From positions 496,001 to 560,000 of the forward strand of contig CAVTIV010000007.1 in NCBI GenBank assembly GCA_963734865.1: 64,000 bases of DNA, given 5' to 3'. Source of the DNA: CBDCUW01 sp963734865 (GTDB taxonomy: Bacteria; Planctomycetota; Planctomycetia; Pirellulales; Pirellulaceae). Below the pieces are notes generated by a model. The model searched no databases. It was not told where the DNA came from and saw only the letters and a list, made by a program, of their open reading frames with translations. Both the position numbers and the translations under genes were made by a program. Shown piece by piece: positions 38,225 to 46,305 of the stretch (the first letter of the stretch is position 1; the number at the start of each line of letters is the position of its first letter).

Positions 38225-39697
38225 ATGGAAAGCCTGCCGCTACCTTCGCCGTCCCTTGAATCGATCTCCGACCCTGCCAAAGATAATGCCGAGGTCTTGG
38301 TCGTCGCGCTATCGGAAGATGGCGATTTGACAGGTGCACTCGCCGAAATCAATCGAGCCGATCGCTGGATCGATCGATTGATCTCGCGCGGACAACTGCG
38401 CGGCAAGAAGAGTGAACTGAGCCTGATTGCATCACCCAACCCGATGGGACCAGCGATGATCCTTGTGGTGGGAGTAGGACGGATCGAGCAAGCATCCCAC
38501 GCCCTGGCGCTCGATTCGGCATCATCGGCGATCCGCAAACTTGCCGATCGACCGCGGACAAGAGTGCTGATTGCGCTGGCGGAATTGTTTCCCGAGTCGA
38601 TGCACGAATCGATCGTTGCCGGCAGTATCCTGGGCTGTGAAGGGCAGGGGATTTATCAATCCGAAACCGCCATTCATGTCCCTGAAACGATTGGTTTTTG
38701 CGGCATTTCAAGCGAGTCGATCGAACGCGGTCGGATCATCGGTCAGTCGATCAATCTGACGCGACGATTGGTCAACGAACCGCCAGCGATCCTGTATCCC
38801 GAAAGTTTCGCAACTCGCACGACCGAGCTGGCAAGTTCGGTGGGACTCGAACTGGAGGTTTGGGACGAAAAAAAGCTGGCCGCCGAAGGTTGCCGCGCAA
38901 TATTGGCCGTCGGAGCCGGCTCGACCAAGCAGCCGAGATTGGTGATCTTGCGTCACAACGGCGGCGGAGATGAACCGCCGATTGCCTTGGTGGGAAAAGG
39001 GGTCACCTTTGACAGTGGCGGCTTGTCGCTGAAACCGAGCGATTCGATGGCGGATATGAAGTGCGACATGGCCGGGGCGGCAACCGTTGTCGGCGTCATG
39101 CATGCGGTGGCCAAACTCGGTCTGAAACGGAATGTGATCGGCGTCTGCGGTCTGGCGGAAAATATGGTCAGCGGTGATAGTTATAAATTGGGCGACGTCA
39201 TTGAAACTCGTAGCGGCAAGACGATCGAGATTTTGAACACCGATGCCGAGGGTCGGGTCGTGCTGGCAGACACTCTCGATGTCGCGAGATCGTATCAGCC
39301 GGTCGCAATGATTGACCTGGCCACATTGACCGGTGCCTGCATGGTGGCGCTAGGAAACGAGGTGGCGGGACTGATGACGAACAATCAATCCGTCTGCGAC
39401 AGCGTGCAAACCGCAGCCAGGCATGTCGGCGAACCGGTCTGGCAATTGCCGATGTTCGACTTGTACGACGAGAAGGTCAAGAGCAACGTTGCCGACATCA
39501 AAAACGTCGGTGAAGGACGCTGGGGCGGAGCGATCACGGCCGCCAAGTTTTTACAGAACTTTGTCGGCGACACACCTTGGGTTCATATCGACATCGCCGG
39601 GCCTGCGTTTGCAGAGAGCGCGAAACCGCACCGTGATGCCGGGGCAACCGGCGTGATGGTCCGCACGCTCATCCGTTGGATCGAGACGGCGTCGTGA
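38225..39697 (+). CDS. pepA: Leucyl aminopeptidase (M17 family)
   Basis: 490 residues. The C-terminal catalytic domain has the M17 signatures: VGKGVTFDSGGLSLKPSDSM (metal ligands Lys and Asp), DMAGAATVVGVMHAV and NTDAEGRVVLADTLD with the diagnostic NTDAEGR octapeptide. The N-terminal half (1-170) is the usual macro-like domain. It removes N-terminal residues from peptides in the cytoplasm using two metal ions; some relatives also bind DNA. It stands alone, divergent from ubiD and convergent with the pilus gene cpaE. Confidence 0.93.
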   Translation: MESLPLPSPSLESISDPAKDNAEVLVVALSEDGDLTGALAEINRADRWIDRLISRGQLRGKKSELSLIASPNPMGPAMILVVGVGRIEQASHALALDSASSAIRKLADRPRTRVLIALAELFPESMHESIVAGSILGCEGQGIYQSETAIHVPETIGFCGISSESIERGRIIGQSINLTRRLVNEPPAILYPESFATRTTELASSVGLELEVWDEKKLAAEGCRAILAVGAGSTKQPRLVILRHNGGGDEPPIALVGKGVTFDSGGLSLKPSDSMADMKCDMAGAATVVGVMHAVAKLGLKRNVIGVCGLAENMVSGDSYKLGDVIETRSGKTIEILNTDAEGRVVLADTLDVARSYQPVAMIDLATLTGACMVALGNEVAGLMTNNQSVCDSVQTAARHVGEPVWQLPMFDLYDEKVKSNVADIKNVGEGRWGGAITAAKFLQNFVGDTPWVHIDIAGPAFAESAKPHRDAGATGVMVRTLIRWIETAS

Positions 39698-39761
39698 GAG
39701 CGGGCAGCCAAGTTGGATCGGGGACAACGGGAATCGTACCAGCGGTCATCGCCTGAATTTC

Positions 39762-40982
39762 CTAGGACTTCGCCGTCCCGGGCCAAAACTTCTTCCACTT
39801 GCTTTCGGCCGGCTTTGCGTCGGCGTCGCCGCCATCGCTCTTATGCTCTTTTTCCCCTTCCAACTTGGTCGCGAGGTCTCGTATCGCGATGGTGATGGCG
39901 GCCTTAGGAGCCTGAACGATCAACGGGACTCCGTTGTTTCGCACTTCAACCATCGTTCGATAATCATTGGGCAGCAGCGCGAACACATCGCGACCAAGCG
40001 TTTCTTTGGCCTTTTTGAGACTGATTTGCCCTGATTCCAAGCCGGCACGATTGACGACGATATTGACCTTGCTGTGAAGCCCTTCGATCTCTTCAAAACT
40101 CATCATCAGTCGGACCACATTGCGCAGACACGGCAGGTCGAGTTGTGTCACCAAAATAACATGTGTTGCGCTTGCGATTGCCGCCATATCGACCGGGCTA
40201 TAAGTCTTCGACAAGTCAATGATCAAGTGGGTGAACGAAGCCTTGAGCAGTCCGATCACCTTTTTCAGATTCTCATCAGTGATCGCCAGCGTGTCGTGAA
40301 GCTCGACCGGCCGTGGCAACAGATACAAACCACTGCTGTGTTTGGTCAGCGACCGTTTTAGAAGTTGAATGTCCAACCGCGAGATATTCTGGACAACATC
40401 TGCCAGGGTATAGTCGGGAATGGAATCAAGGAACACGTCCGCATCACCCAAAGCCAAATCCAGGTCCAACAGCGCAACACTGTTGTGCGGGTTTTCGGCC
40501 AAGACGCAACCCAGGTTGACAGCCGTACTTGTCGTGCCGACGCCACCGGTCGCACCGGCAATTGCGATCACTTCGCAAGATCGAGCGCCGCCTTCGGTCG
40601 ATCCAAACTTCTGTTGGCTAACGCGTTTCAACGCACTGGCCAAATCATCGTTGGAAAGCGGCAACGTCAAGAACTCGCGTGCCCCAGCACGAATGGTCCG
40701 CAAAATCTGATGACCATCCGTGTTTTCACTGGTCGTCAGAATCGCGGTTTCCGGGGCCTCGGTGGACAATCGTTGGACCAGGTCAATCGCTTTATCGGGG
40801 TCGGCATCCAGTGAAACCACACCCACGTCGGGAGCTGTCTGCTCGATCACATCGGGGAAAAACTCATACCGTGAGCAATCCGCCTCGAGCCAAACAGTGT
40901 CCATCCCCAAAAGCATGGCCTTCAAGGACTCGCGACTTCCGTCATTGGGGTCGACTAGTGCGATACGAAGTACATTACTCAT
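39762..40982 (-). CDS. cpaE: Tad pilus localisation ATPase, CpaE/TadZ family
   Basis: 406 residues. The first 120 form a receiver-like domain (RIALVDPNDGSRESLKAML), an atypical receiver common in this family. A MinD/ParA-type ATPase follows with the deviant Walker A ATGGVGTTSTAVNL, Walker A-prime VALLDLDLALGD and the loop around LVTQLDLPCLRNVVRLM. TadZ/CpaE proteins mark the pole or site where the Tad pilus machine assembles. The C-terminus is a short Lys/Glu-rich tail. Last gene of the leftward pilus run: cpaB, cpaC, cpaE. No cpaF/tadA, tadB or tadC follows. Confidence 0.88.
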   Translation of the reverse strand: MSNVLRIALVDPNDGSRESLKAMLLGMDTVWLEADCSRYEFFPDVIEQTAPDVGVVSLDADPDKAIDLVQRLSTEAPETAILTTSENTDGHQILRTIRAGAREFLTLPLSNDDLASALKRVSQQKFGSTEGGARSCEVIAIAGATGGVGTTSTAVNLGCVLAENPHNSVALLDLDLALGDADVFLDSIPDYTLADVVQNISRLDIQLLKRSLTKHSSGLYLLPRPVELHDTLAITDENLKKVIGLLKASFTHLIIDLSKTYSPVDMAAIASATHVILVTQLDLPCLRNVVRLMMSFEEIEGLHSKVNIVVNRAGLESGQISLKKAKETLGRDVFALLPNDYRTMVEVRNNGVPLIVQAPKAAITIAIRDLATKLEGEKEHKSDGGDADAKPAESKWKKFWPGTAKS

Positions 40983-41060
40983 AACGAAAGTTGTCCGGTC
41001 ACTACTCGTGTTTGGTTTCAGCGCCGATCTTCTGGACCCTGCCGTACGATCACCGCTTCA

Positions 41061-42602
41061 TCACTGGGCCGGTGCAGAGATGGTCACGCCATCACCAACC
41101 ACCATGGGGCTTTCGCCAGGGACGATCGCGTCCGGTGGCAGCACGACACCACTAGCCATTCCGCCGTCATAAACATCGCCACTGGAGAGCCCACCGATGC
41201 TGCTGAATCCATCTCCACCCGAGCAGTTGCAGTCACTGCCAAGCAGGTTTGGAACTTCCAGATGACCCTTGATGTAGAGTTCACAGTCATTTGGCGAGTT
41301 GGAATTCAACCCTGGCCCGCCAGTAGGTACCTCATGCGGATTCATCGCGTCAACCAATTCCGGTGTCACCGTGATCAGCAATTCAATATCGTTTCTTCGT
41401 TCTTGAATCCTGCGGAACAGAGCACCGACATAGGGGATCTCACCAAAGAAGGGCGTTGCACGCAGACTCGACTCGGTTCGGCTTTGCAGCAAGCCGGCGA
41501 TCGCGAACGTCTGTCCCGCTTGCAGTTCAACCGCCGTTTCCACATAGCGTTGACTGAATGCGGGGACGACAATCCCGTTTGCCTCGATGGATCGGGTGGT
41601 ATCGGGTTCGGTAACCTCGGGTCGAACTTCCAACCGAATTCGGCCGGGACCCACGACAAAAGGCAAGAAATCGACTGCGGTGCCATACTCCTCGTACGCC
41701 ACCGTTACCGAATTGGTGCCTGCCGGGACGATGTAGGGAACCTTACCGCCGACGGTGAACCGAGCGGGACGTCCGTGAGTCGCCACGACGGTCGGTTCCG
41801 CCAGGAATTTGATCAGGTCTTCCGTTCGCAGTGCGGCGATCAATGCTTCAAAGTCGCCCGTGAAGATGCGAACGTTGGCCGCATCGTTCACGGGAATCAC
41901 ACCGGCCAGCGTGCTCTTGGGCACGTTGATCAGGTTGCCCGGCGAGTTGATGATGAAGTTTTGCCCGTGAATCAGAGCCAGGTCAACACCGAGGTCGCGG
42001 AACTTGGTCCGCGACACTTCCATGATTCGCGTGTGCAGCAACACCTGCTGTACGCCAACCACTTTGATGTTGTTAACCACGGTCGGATAGAATTGCTCCA
42101 CGATCGCCACAGCACGATCCACATCGTCGACGCTGGTCACAGACCCGGAAATGATCGCGCTATTGTTGACCGGCATCACCTTCAGTGACGCCAGCGGCAA
42201 TTGTGAACTGAGGATGCCTTCAACCTCACGAGCGTCCGCCAATACGATCACATCGACCGTGTAGAGTTTGTCGTTGGTATCCCACAGATTTAGCTGGGTC
42301 GTACCCGGCGTTTTGGCGAAGATCTGAATCTGGTTCTGTGAAACGGGAGTCGCTCCCAAGACCTCTTCATTGTGGACCTGGAACTTTGGGATCCGTTCCT
42401 CAAGCGTCAATATGCGACTACTCTTGACGAGCATTTCCAGTCGTTCAATCGACTGCGAAATGTTGTGGCTGACCGTTGACTCATTTGAGACCAACCTGAT
42501 CGTGCCCTGCTGTGCCGAAGCTTCGCGCGGGCTCGTCACACTCAATTCAGCGAGCAGTAGCAGGGCAACGGCCAGTTTCGCCGTCAGTCGGGTCGTTTCC
42601 AT
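41061..42602 (-). CDS. cpaC: Tad pilus secretin, CpaC/RcpA family
   Basis: 513 residues. A signal peptide (AVALLLLAELSVTSPREASA) is followed by the CpaC N-domain (QIFAKTPGTTQLNLWD), a BON-like segment (INSVDDVDRA-type region around SGSVTSVDDVDRAV) and the secretin domain (EALIAALRTEDLIKFLAEPT, VELQAGQTFAIAGLLQSRTE, PYVGALFRR). It forms the outer-membrane pore through which Flp pili exit. The last 90 residues are Gly/Ser/Asp-rich with a few Cys and are lineage-specific. It lies 159 bases downstream of cpaB and 78 bases before cpaE. Confidence 0.9.
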   Translation of the reverse strand: METTRLTAKLAVALLLLAELSVTSPREASAQQGTIRLVSNESTVSHNISQSIERLEMLVKSSRILTLEERIPKFQVHNEEVLGATPVSQNQIQIFAKTPGTTQLNLWDTNDKLYTVDVIVLADAREVEGILSSQLPLASLKVMPVNNSAIISGSVTSVDDVDRAVAIVEQFYPTVVNNIKVVGVQQVLLHTRIMEVSRTKFRDLGVDLALIHGQNFIINSPGNLINVPKSTLAGVIPVNDAANVRIFTGDFEALIAALRTEDLIKFLAEPTVVATHGRPARFTVGGKVPYIVPAGTNSVTVAYEEYGTAVDFLPFVVGPGRIRLEVRPEVTEPDTTRSIEANGIVVPAFSQRYVETAVELQAGQTFAIAGLLQSRTESSLRATPFFGEIPYVGALFRRIQERRNDIELLITVTPELVDAMNPHEVPTGGPGLNSNSPNDCELYIKGHLEVPNLLGSDCNCSGGDGFSSIGGLSSGDVYDGGMASGVVLPPDAIVPGESPMVVGDGVTISAPAQ

Positions 42603-42761
42603 CGCGAATGCATCCTTGCGGGACCAAATCGGATCCGTCCGAAAGCCGTGTCAATTCTGGAGCGAATGCCCAGAATCAATCACGAAGGTCCATGCGGGTA
42701 ACGGTTGTTAAAAAGGCTAACACAAAGTCTTATCGTCCAGTCACTGAACAGACTTGTACGA

Positions 42762-43820
42762 TTAAAATTCGCTCTCCGAAGCGGTTTCGTCCGCTTCAGG
42801 CGTTTGGTAGAACGGGCTGTCTTTCCCATTCAGATAGCTGTAATCTTCATTACGATCATCGCCGCTGACTGGTGCCGCGCCGCTATCTTCAAACAGCGTT
42901 GAGGCATCGATCGATTCGGTGTTCACACCTGGCCCTGTGTCCTCGATGATGACAGGCAACTTGCCCGGTTCGATGAGATACTTGATCATTCGGCCCTCGA
43001 CCAGCTTTGTGATCGTAAAACCATTTTTAATCTTGTTCGGTTCGGCATCCGGCTGGGCAAATTGGATCGCGGAATCAAGTTTGCTCTGTAACGCTTGTTC
43101 CTGCTGCTTTTGATGATCGTCGAGCCATTTCAAGAACTCTTTCCCGGCCTGGTTCGAGCCATCTTCGGCAGTGCTGATTGCATAGTCTTCGTCATTGCCA
43201 ACAGCCAGTCGAATCTTTCCGAGCTCATTGGCATATGTCCAAGCCTCGGCATCATTCTTGTGAATCAGCAACTGGATCGTGCGCAGCGATTTGGGACGGT
43301 CTTCACCCACTTTTCGTTCCGTGTCTCCATCAAGGGCGTAGACCCGGACTCCGATGAGCACGGTTTTGGTCATCGACCGCGGAATCAGGTCGCTCTTGGT
43401 GAAGTACGCCATCACGTTGACTCGATCACCCGGCTGGATCACGTTGGCGATATCCACATCGCTCGCTTTCATCGCGACGACGCTGAATCCCTTGGGAATG
43501 ACTTTATAACTGCTCTCAGTCAACTTCACCGGCATCACCGCTTCGCCAGCATAGAATCGTGTCTTGGCGAATTTTCCCAGCACTTCCTCGACGTCGCTCG
43601 ATGAACCCGTGGGGGCTTTGCCCTCGGGCCATTGTTCCAGCCGTACTTTCTCGGCCGTGACCTCTTCGCCCTTGTCAATGTCGACGGCCGCCACAAAGAT
43701 CTCGACGGTCGCACCACCGTTTTGGCCCTTATCTTGGGCCTGCATCCATTGGCTCACGCCAATCGCCGCAATGGTGCCACACACACAAGCGACAAGCAAG
43801 AAAAGTGATTTATTTCGCAT
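42762..43820 (-). CDS. cpaB: Tad pilus assembly protein CpaB/RcpC
   Basis: 352 residues. An N-terminal membrane segment or signal (SLFLLVACVCGTIAAIGVSQW) is followed by an SAF domain (EIFVAAVDIDKGEEVTAEKV, with FYAGEAVMPVKLT) and the RcpC C-terminal domain (GFSVVAMKASDVDIANVIQPG, NVMAYFTKSD). It sits in the periplasm and supports the secretin. The C-terminal 90 residues are acidic and variable. A terminator-like hairpin lies between tadV and this gene, so cpaB may have its own promoter. Confidence 0.9.
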   Translation of the reverse strand: MRNKSLFLLVACVCGTIAAIGVSQWMQAQDKGQNGGATVEIFVAAVDIDKGEEVTAEKVRLEQWPEGKAPTGSSSDVEEVLGKFAKTRFYAGEAVMPVKLTESSYKVIPKGFSVVAMKASDVDIANVIQPGDRVNVMAYFTKSDLIPRSMTKTVLIGVRVYALDGDTERKVGEDRPKSLRTIQLLIHKNDAEAWTYANELGKIRLAVGNDEDYAISTAEDGSNQAGKEFLKWLDDHQKQQEQALQSKLDSAIQFAQPDAEPNKIKNGFTITKLVEGRMIKYLIEPGKLPVIIEDTGPGVNTESIDASTLFEDSGAAPVSGDDRNEDYSYLNGKDSPFYQTPEADETASESEF

Positions 43821-43974
43821 GGCTATTCAGACGTACCTAGGATGGACGTACCGCGGTAACTGACAATGTTTCAGGTCAACGTTGACATTCAGACACTGTC
43901 TCAAGAAGGTTCTTCGGTGCAAGACACGGTACCGCTGCAACCAGTCGTTGCTGCGAGCTACCGTCGCCGTAATC

Positions 43975-44006
43975 AAAAAGGGCACCGCAGCTACCCGCGA
44001 ATGCCC
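43975..44006 (-). terminator. Intrinsic terminator between tadV and cpaB
   Basis: On the minus strand GGGCA ... TGCCC closes a stem with an inner CGC/GCG pair set, followed directly by TTTTT. It is 40 bases after the prepilin peptidase stop and 155 bases before cpaB, so it would separate the pilin/peptidase transcript from the cpaBCE transcript or lower readthrough. Confidence 0.6.
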
Positions 44007-44045
44007 AGTCGTTAAATCTTACCGCTGCTCGGCTGCCGAGGATGA

Positions 44046-44603
44046 TCAGACCAACATTCCGGCCAATGCGAAGTAGGCGATCGACCCGATCGCCATCGGA
44101 ATTCCGTACGGCAACAGTTTCATGTTCGGCTTACGTTCGCGAGCAATCTCAGCCAGTTTTTGGGGGTTTCGCACGGTTTTCCATTCGTGCAGGATTTGGT
44201 GAGCCATTGCCACATGCTTTTCCCACTGACCACTGCGGAGAATCATGATGGCGGCCATCACTCCCCCCACGATGGCAGTTGCGGCGAAGGCATAAAGTGT
44301 CACCACCGCCCCCAGCCATGCTCCGACGCCGGCCAGCAGTTTCACGTCACCAGCACCCATCCCACCGACGTTTCTCAGGACCAGCAACAACATCATCCCG
44401 ACGAATGTGCCGAACAGGCTCCATCCCAGACCGCTGACACCGTCTTGCATCGTCCAATGGATCCATCCGCAGATGATGAATGGAAAGGTCAACCAGTTCG
44501 GCACCTTGAGGATCTTGCCATCGATTACGGCGGCAACGATCAATACGATGGTGACGAACCAGACGATCCAGTTTTCGGCAATGGCATGAAGCAACGTGGC
44601 CAT
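44046..44603 (-). CDS. Prepilin peptidase, TadV/CpaA family
   Basis: 185 residues from ATG 44603, chosen because GGGGA lies nine to ten bases upstream; a GTG at 44648 would add 15 residues. Aspartyl protease motifs of the A24 family: the first Asp in VIDGKILKVPNWLTFP and the second in GGMGAGDVKLLAG. Several membrane helices surround them. It cleaves the Flp prepilins after Gly. The N-methylase domain of type IVa peptidases is absent, as expected for Tad systems. The C-terminal extension (120-185) includes a soluble segment and a final helix. Confidence 0.88.
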   Translation of the reverse strand: MATLLHAIAENWIVWFVTIVLIVAAVIDGKILKVPNWLTFPFIICGWIHWTMQDGVSGLGWSLFGTFVGMMLLLVLRNVGGMGAGDVKLLAGVGAWLGAVVTLYAFAATAIVGGVMAAIMILRSGQWEKHVAMAHQILHEWKTVRNPQKLAEIARERKPNMKLLPYGIPMAIGSIAYFALAGMLV

Positions 44604-44709
44604 GTGTTTAATTCCCCGTGTTGAATTCTTGATAGCAAGCAGTTTCACGGACTCCAGTGGGCATATGGATGCCGCACGCCGAGTCGATTCTTGTTGGTTG
44701 TACGATGGG

Positions 44710-44820
44710 TTACCGAGGCCCGATCATCCAGCTGAACATCGCGAACAGCAGCGTCACGAGACAGCAGGAAAGCTGCCAGGCATAGGCAGCGGCATCGGCA
44801 GGAAGTAGTGGGTAGTTCAT
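44710..44820 (-). CDS. Small membrane protein, 36 residues, between pilin and prepilin peptidase
   Basis: ATG 44820 has GGGAG nine bases upstream. The product NYPLLPADAAAYAWQLSCC continues into a hydrophobic helix (LVTLLFAMFSWMIG) and stops at 44710. It lies in the pilus transcript order: pilin, this gene, peptidase. The length, strong ribosome site and single helix suggest a real small membrane protein linked to pilus assembly. I know no family for it. Confidence 0.5.
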   Translation of the reverse strand: MNYPLLPADAAAYAWQLSCCLVTLLFAMFSWMIGPR

Positions 44821-44911
44821 GAGCTGGGTCTCCCGCAGTCTGCGGGCTATTGTTTTGTTGACGCGACTATTTTTAGCCCGCCCGAACGCAATTCATCCCG
44901 GCGCTGCCGGC

Positions 44912-44935
44912 GCGGCACTCCCGAAGGAGAGCCGC
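44912..44935 (-). other. Stable UUCG-capped hairpin downstream of the first pilin gene
   Basis: On the minus strand a ten-base stem with one mismatch closes a TTCG tetraloop. No U tract follows, so it is more likely to stabilise or process the pilin mRNA end than to terminate. It lies 55 bases after the pilin stop, before the 36-residue protein gene. Confidence 0.5.
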
Positions 44936-44990
44936 ACCGAGATGCGTCGAGATTCACATCGATGCCGCCCAAGAAAGAGCGGCAATCGAC

Positions 44991-45170
44991 TTAGTTAGCA
45001 GCGATCGCTGTGCCAACCGCTTGGAACTTGGTGTTCGCTTCGGTACCAATCGTACCGACAGCTGCCAAGCAAACGACGACGATCAACGCAAGCATCACGG
45101 CGTACTCAACGGCGGTTGGGCCATCTTCTTCCTTCAGGAAGTTAACAATGCAATCAGCGAAATTCTTCAT
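44991..45170 (-). CDS. flp: Flp/Fap-type pilin (first copy)
   Basis: 59 residues from ATG 45170, with GAGGAGAGAGAC as ribosome site. The short leader ends at Gly17; cleavage by the prepilin peptidase would give a mature pilin starting PTAVEYAVMLALIVVVC, with Glu at position +5 and the adjacent Tyr that define type IVb Flp pilins. The second copy, about 980 bases upstream, differs at only a handful of residues (leader Asn10/Gly and the C-terminal FQAVGTAIAAN versus FEAVGAGIAAN). The upstream leader contains a GEMM-I riboswitch. Confidence 0.92.
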   Translation of the reverse strand: MKNFADCIVNFLKEEDGPTAVEYAVMLALIVVVCLAAVGTIGTEANTKFQAVGTAIAAN

Positions 45171-45334
45171 GTCTCTCTCCTCGCGAGTGAGATGTGCATC
45201 TAGGAATGCACGACGACGACTAATGGGACGATTCGACATGAATCGCACCCGTTGGTTGGCAGCCTCGTCTCCGACTTTCGTCTGACACGCCTTGGCATTA
45301 TTGGTGACGAGCAAATACTCTTCACCAACGTTTC
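45171..45334 (-). promoter_or_regulatory. Structured leader between riboswitch and first pilin (expression platform)
   Basis: Contains, in transcript order: a hairpin TTGGTGA/TCACCAA, a 39-base block (45258-45296) almost identical to one in the second pilin leader, a perfect hairpin GTGCAT/ATGCAC (45194-45211) and the ribosome site. The block repeats GCCAAGG and GGCTGCC, which also occur at the 3' side of the aptamer, so it could exchange pairing partners with it. Bases just upstream (TCTC) can pair with the GAGAG of the ribosome site. No U tract is present, so control of translation is more likely than termination. Confidence 0.55.
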
Positions 45335-45456
45335 CCTTGGCAGCCCGGCGATCCTGAGGAGACGTGAATCGTCGAAACCGGCGACTCACAAAACCCACGG
45401 ACCCGTAGCTTTGCGCCCCACCTTCTCAAGTGGTTTGCCTTTGTCTGGGAGCAAGG
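45335..45456 (-). promoter_or_regulatory. GEMM-I (cyclic di-GMP class I) riboswitch, first pilin
   Basis: Minus strand. Closing stem CCTTG/CAAGG, then the conserved core AAGGCAAACC, a stem CCACTT/AGGTGG capped by a GAGA tetraloop, the invariant CGCAAAGCTACGGGTCC, and the receptor side GGATCGCCGGGCTGCC. These match the class I cyclic di-GMP aptamer. By hand alignment the base equivalent to G20 of the Vibrio Vc2 aptamer is G, which favours cyclic di-GMP over cGAMP. It would couple pilin production to cyclic di-GMP level; on or off cannot be told by eye. Confidence 0.85.
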
Positions 45457-45540
45457 CTGACCGGCACTCCTCTTCTCGCACAAGCTCGAAGAATCGCTCC
45501 GGCAGCGGATCGAACACCGAACCGCTCACTCTCTACAGGA

Positions 45541-45568
45541 AAGCTATGTCAGATACCCAAACAGTCAA
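45541..45568 (-). promoter_or_regulatory. Candidate promoter of the first pilin leader
   Basis: Minus strand TTGACT, 16 bases, TAGCTT. The same elements with the same spacing occur upstream of the second pilin leader, and the flanking bases (TTTTTGACTG ... CATAGC) are conserved while the spacer is not. Transcription would start about 85 bases before the aptamer. Confidence 0.55.
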
Positions 45569-45860
45569 AAAAGAGTAGTCAACGAAGGCTTGACGATCCC
45601 AATAGTTGTCCGCTTGCGACGGTCGTGCCGACGGCGATAGCGAATCAAGGCGATCGCCAGTTCGGCCGAGCCATTTTGACGTCGTCCAGGCCATCGATTC
45701 GCATCCCCCAGATGCTTGTGACCGTCCACTTGGCCCCCTCTTCGTGTCCCCGATGCTGAACGGCCGAGCAGTCGTTCGCTTCGATTTCTTGGTGTGCCGC
45801 CGGCAATCGGCAATCGCTCGACGCCATCACCTTCGAGCCATGGAGGGCAGCACCAGGGCG

Positions 45861-45900
45861 AGTCGGCGCCGAAAGAGCGATGCCGGCGCCGAAAGAGCGT
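45861..45900. repeat. Two 20-base direct repeats downstream of the second pilin
   Basis: Two adjacent 20-base units share CGGCGCCGAAAGAGCG, and a third, shorter match (CCGAAAGCG) follows. They lie in the 400-base stretch between the second pilin gene and the promoter of the first pilin leader, where I see no gene. CGGCGCCG is itself palindromic. Confidence 0.55.
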
Positions 45901-45972
45901 GCCGAAAGCGCGCTGGCGGTGTTCCACGTCCGGAATCCGCCGACGCGTTCGACATGCGTTGTGAAGAACCGA

Positions 45973-46152
45973 CTAGTTAGCCGCGATTCCAGCTCCTACC
46001 GCCTCGAACTTGGTGTTCGCTTCGGTACCGATCGTACCGACTGCGGCTAAACAAACGACGACAATCAAGGCAAGCATCACAGCATACTCAACCGCCGTCG
46101 GGCCATCTTCTTCCTTCAGGAAGCCAACGATGCAATCAGCGAAATTCTTCAT
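45973..46152 (-). CDS. flp: Flp/Fap-type pilin (second copy)
   Basis: 59 residues from ATG 46152 with the same GAGGAGAGAGAC ribosome site as the other copy. The leader ends at Gly17 and the mature protein begins PTAVEYAVMLALIVVVC. The near identity with the first copy at protein and DNA level, including the leader, shows a recent or concerted duplication of the whole unit. Two pilins could give a major and a minor subunit, or simply raise dosage. It is separated from the first copy by its own 3' region and the first copy's promoter, so the two are probably separate transcripts. Confidence 0.92.
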   Translation of the reverse strand: MKNFADCIVGFLKEEDGPTAVEYAVMLALIVVVCLAAVGTIGTEANTKFEAVGAGIAAN

Positions 46153-46305
46153 GTCTCTCTCCTCACAGATGAGACGTGCACACATAGGTGCACGGCGACT
46201 AGGTAGTAAGAACGACTCAACGGGAGTCGAACCCTTTGACGGGGCAGCCTCGTCTCCGACTTTCGTCTGACACACCTTGGCATCATCGGGATGTCCCGAC
46301 GCTTC
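46153..46305 (-). promoter_or_regulatory. Structured leader between riboswitch and second pilin (expression platform)
   Basis: Same order of elements as in the first leader: hairpin TCGGG/CCCGA (different sequence, same place), the 39-base conserved block (46243-46281), a perfect hairpin CGTGCAC/GTGCACG (46175-46194), then GTCTC able to pair with GAGAC immediately before the ATG. The hairpin sequences differ between copies while pairing is kept, which supports real RNA structures. Confidence 0.55.

Noticed and set aside
41262..42188. Plus-strand open frame of 308 codons across cpaC
   Set aside because: Antisense to a clear secretin with conserved motifs; the translation is His/Arg/Asp-rich without domains, as expected for the shadow frame of GC-rich coding DNA.
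45565..45927. 120-codon minus-strand open frame between the two pilin units
   Set aside because: Arg-rich, low-complexity translation, no ribosome site, and it overlaps the promoter of the first pilin leader.
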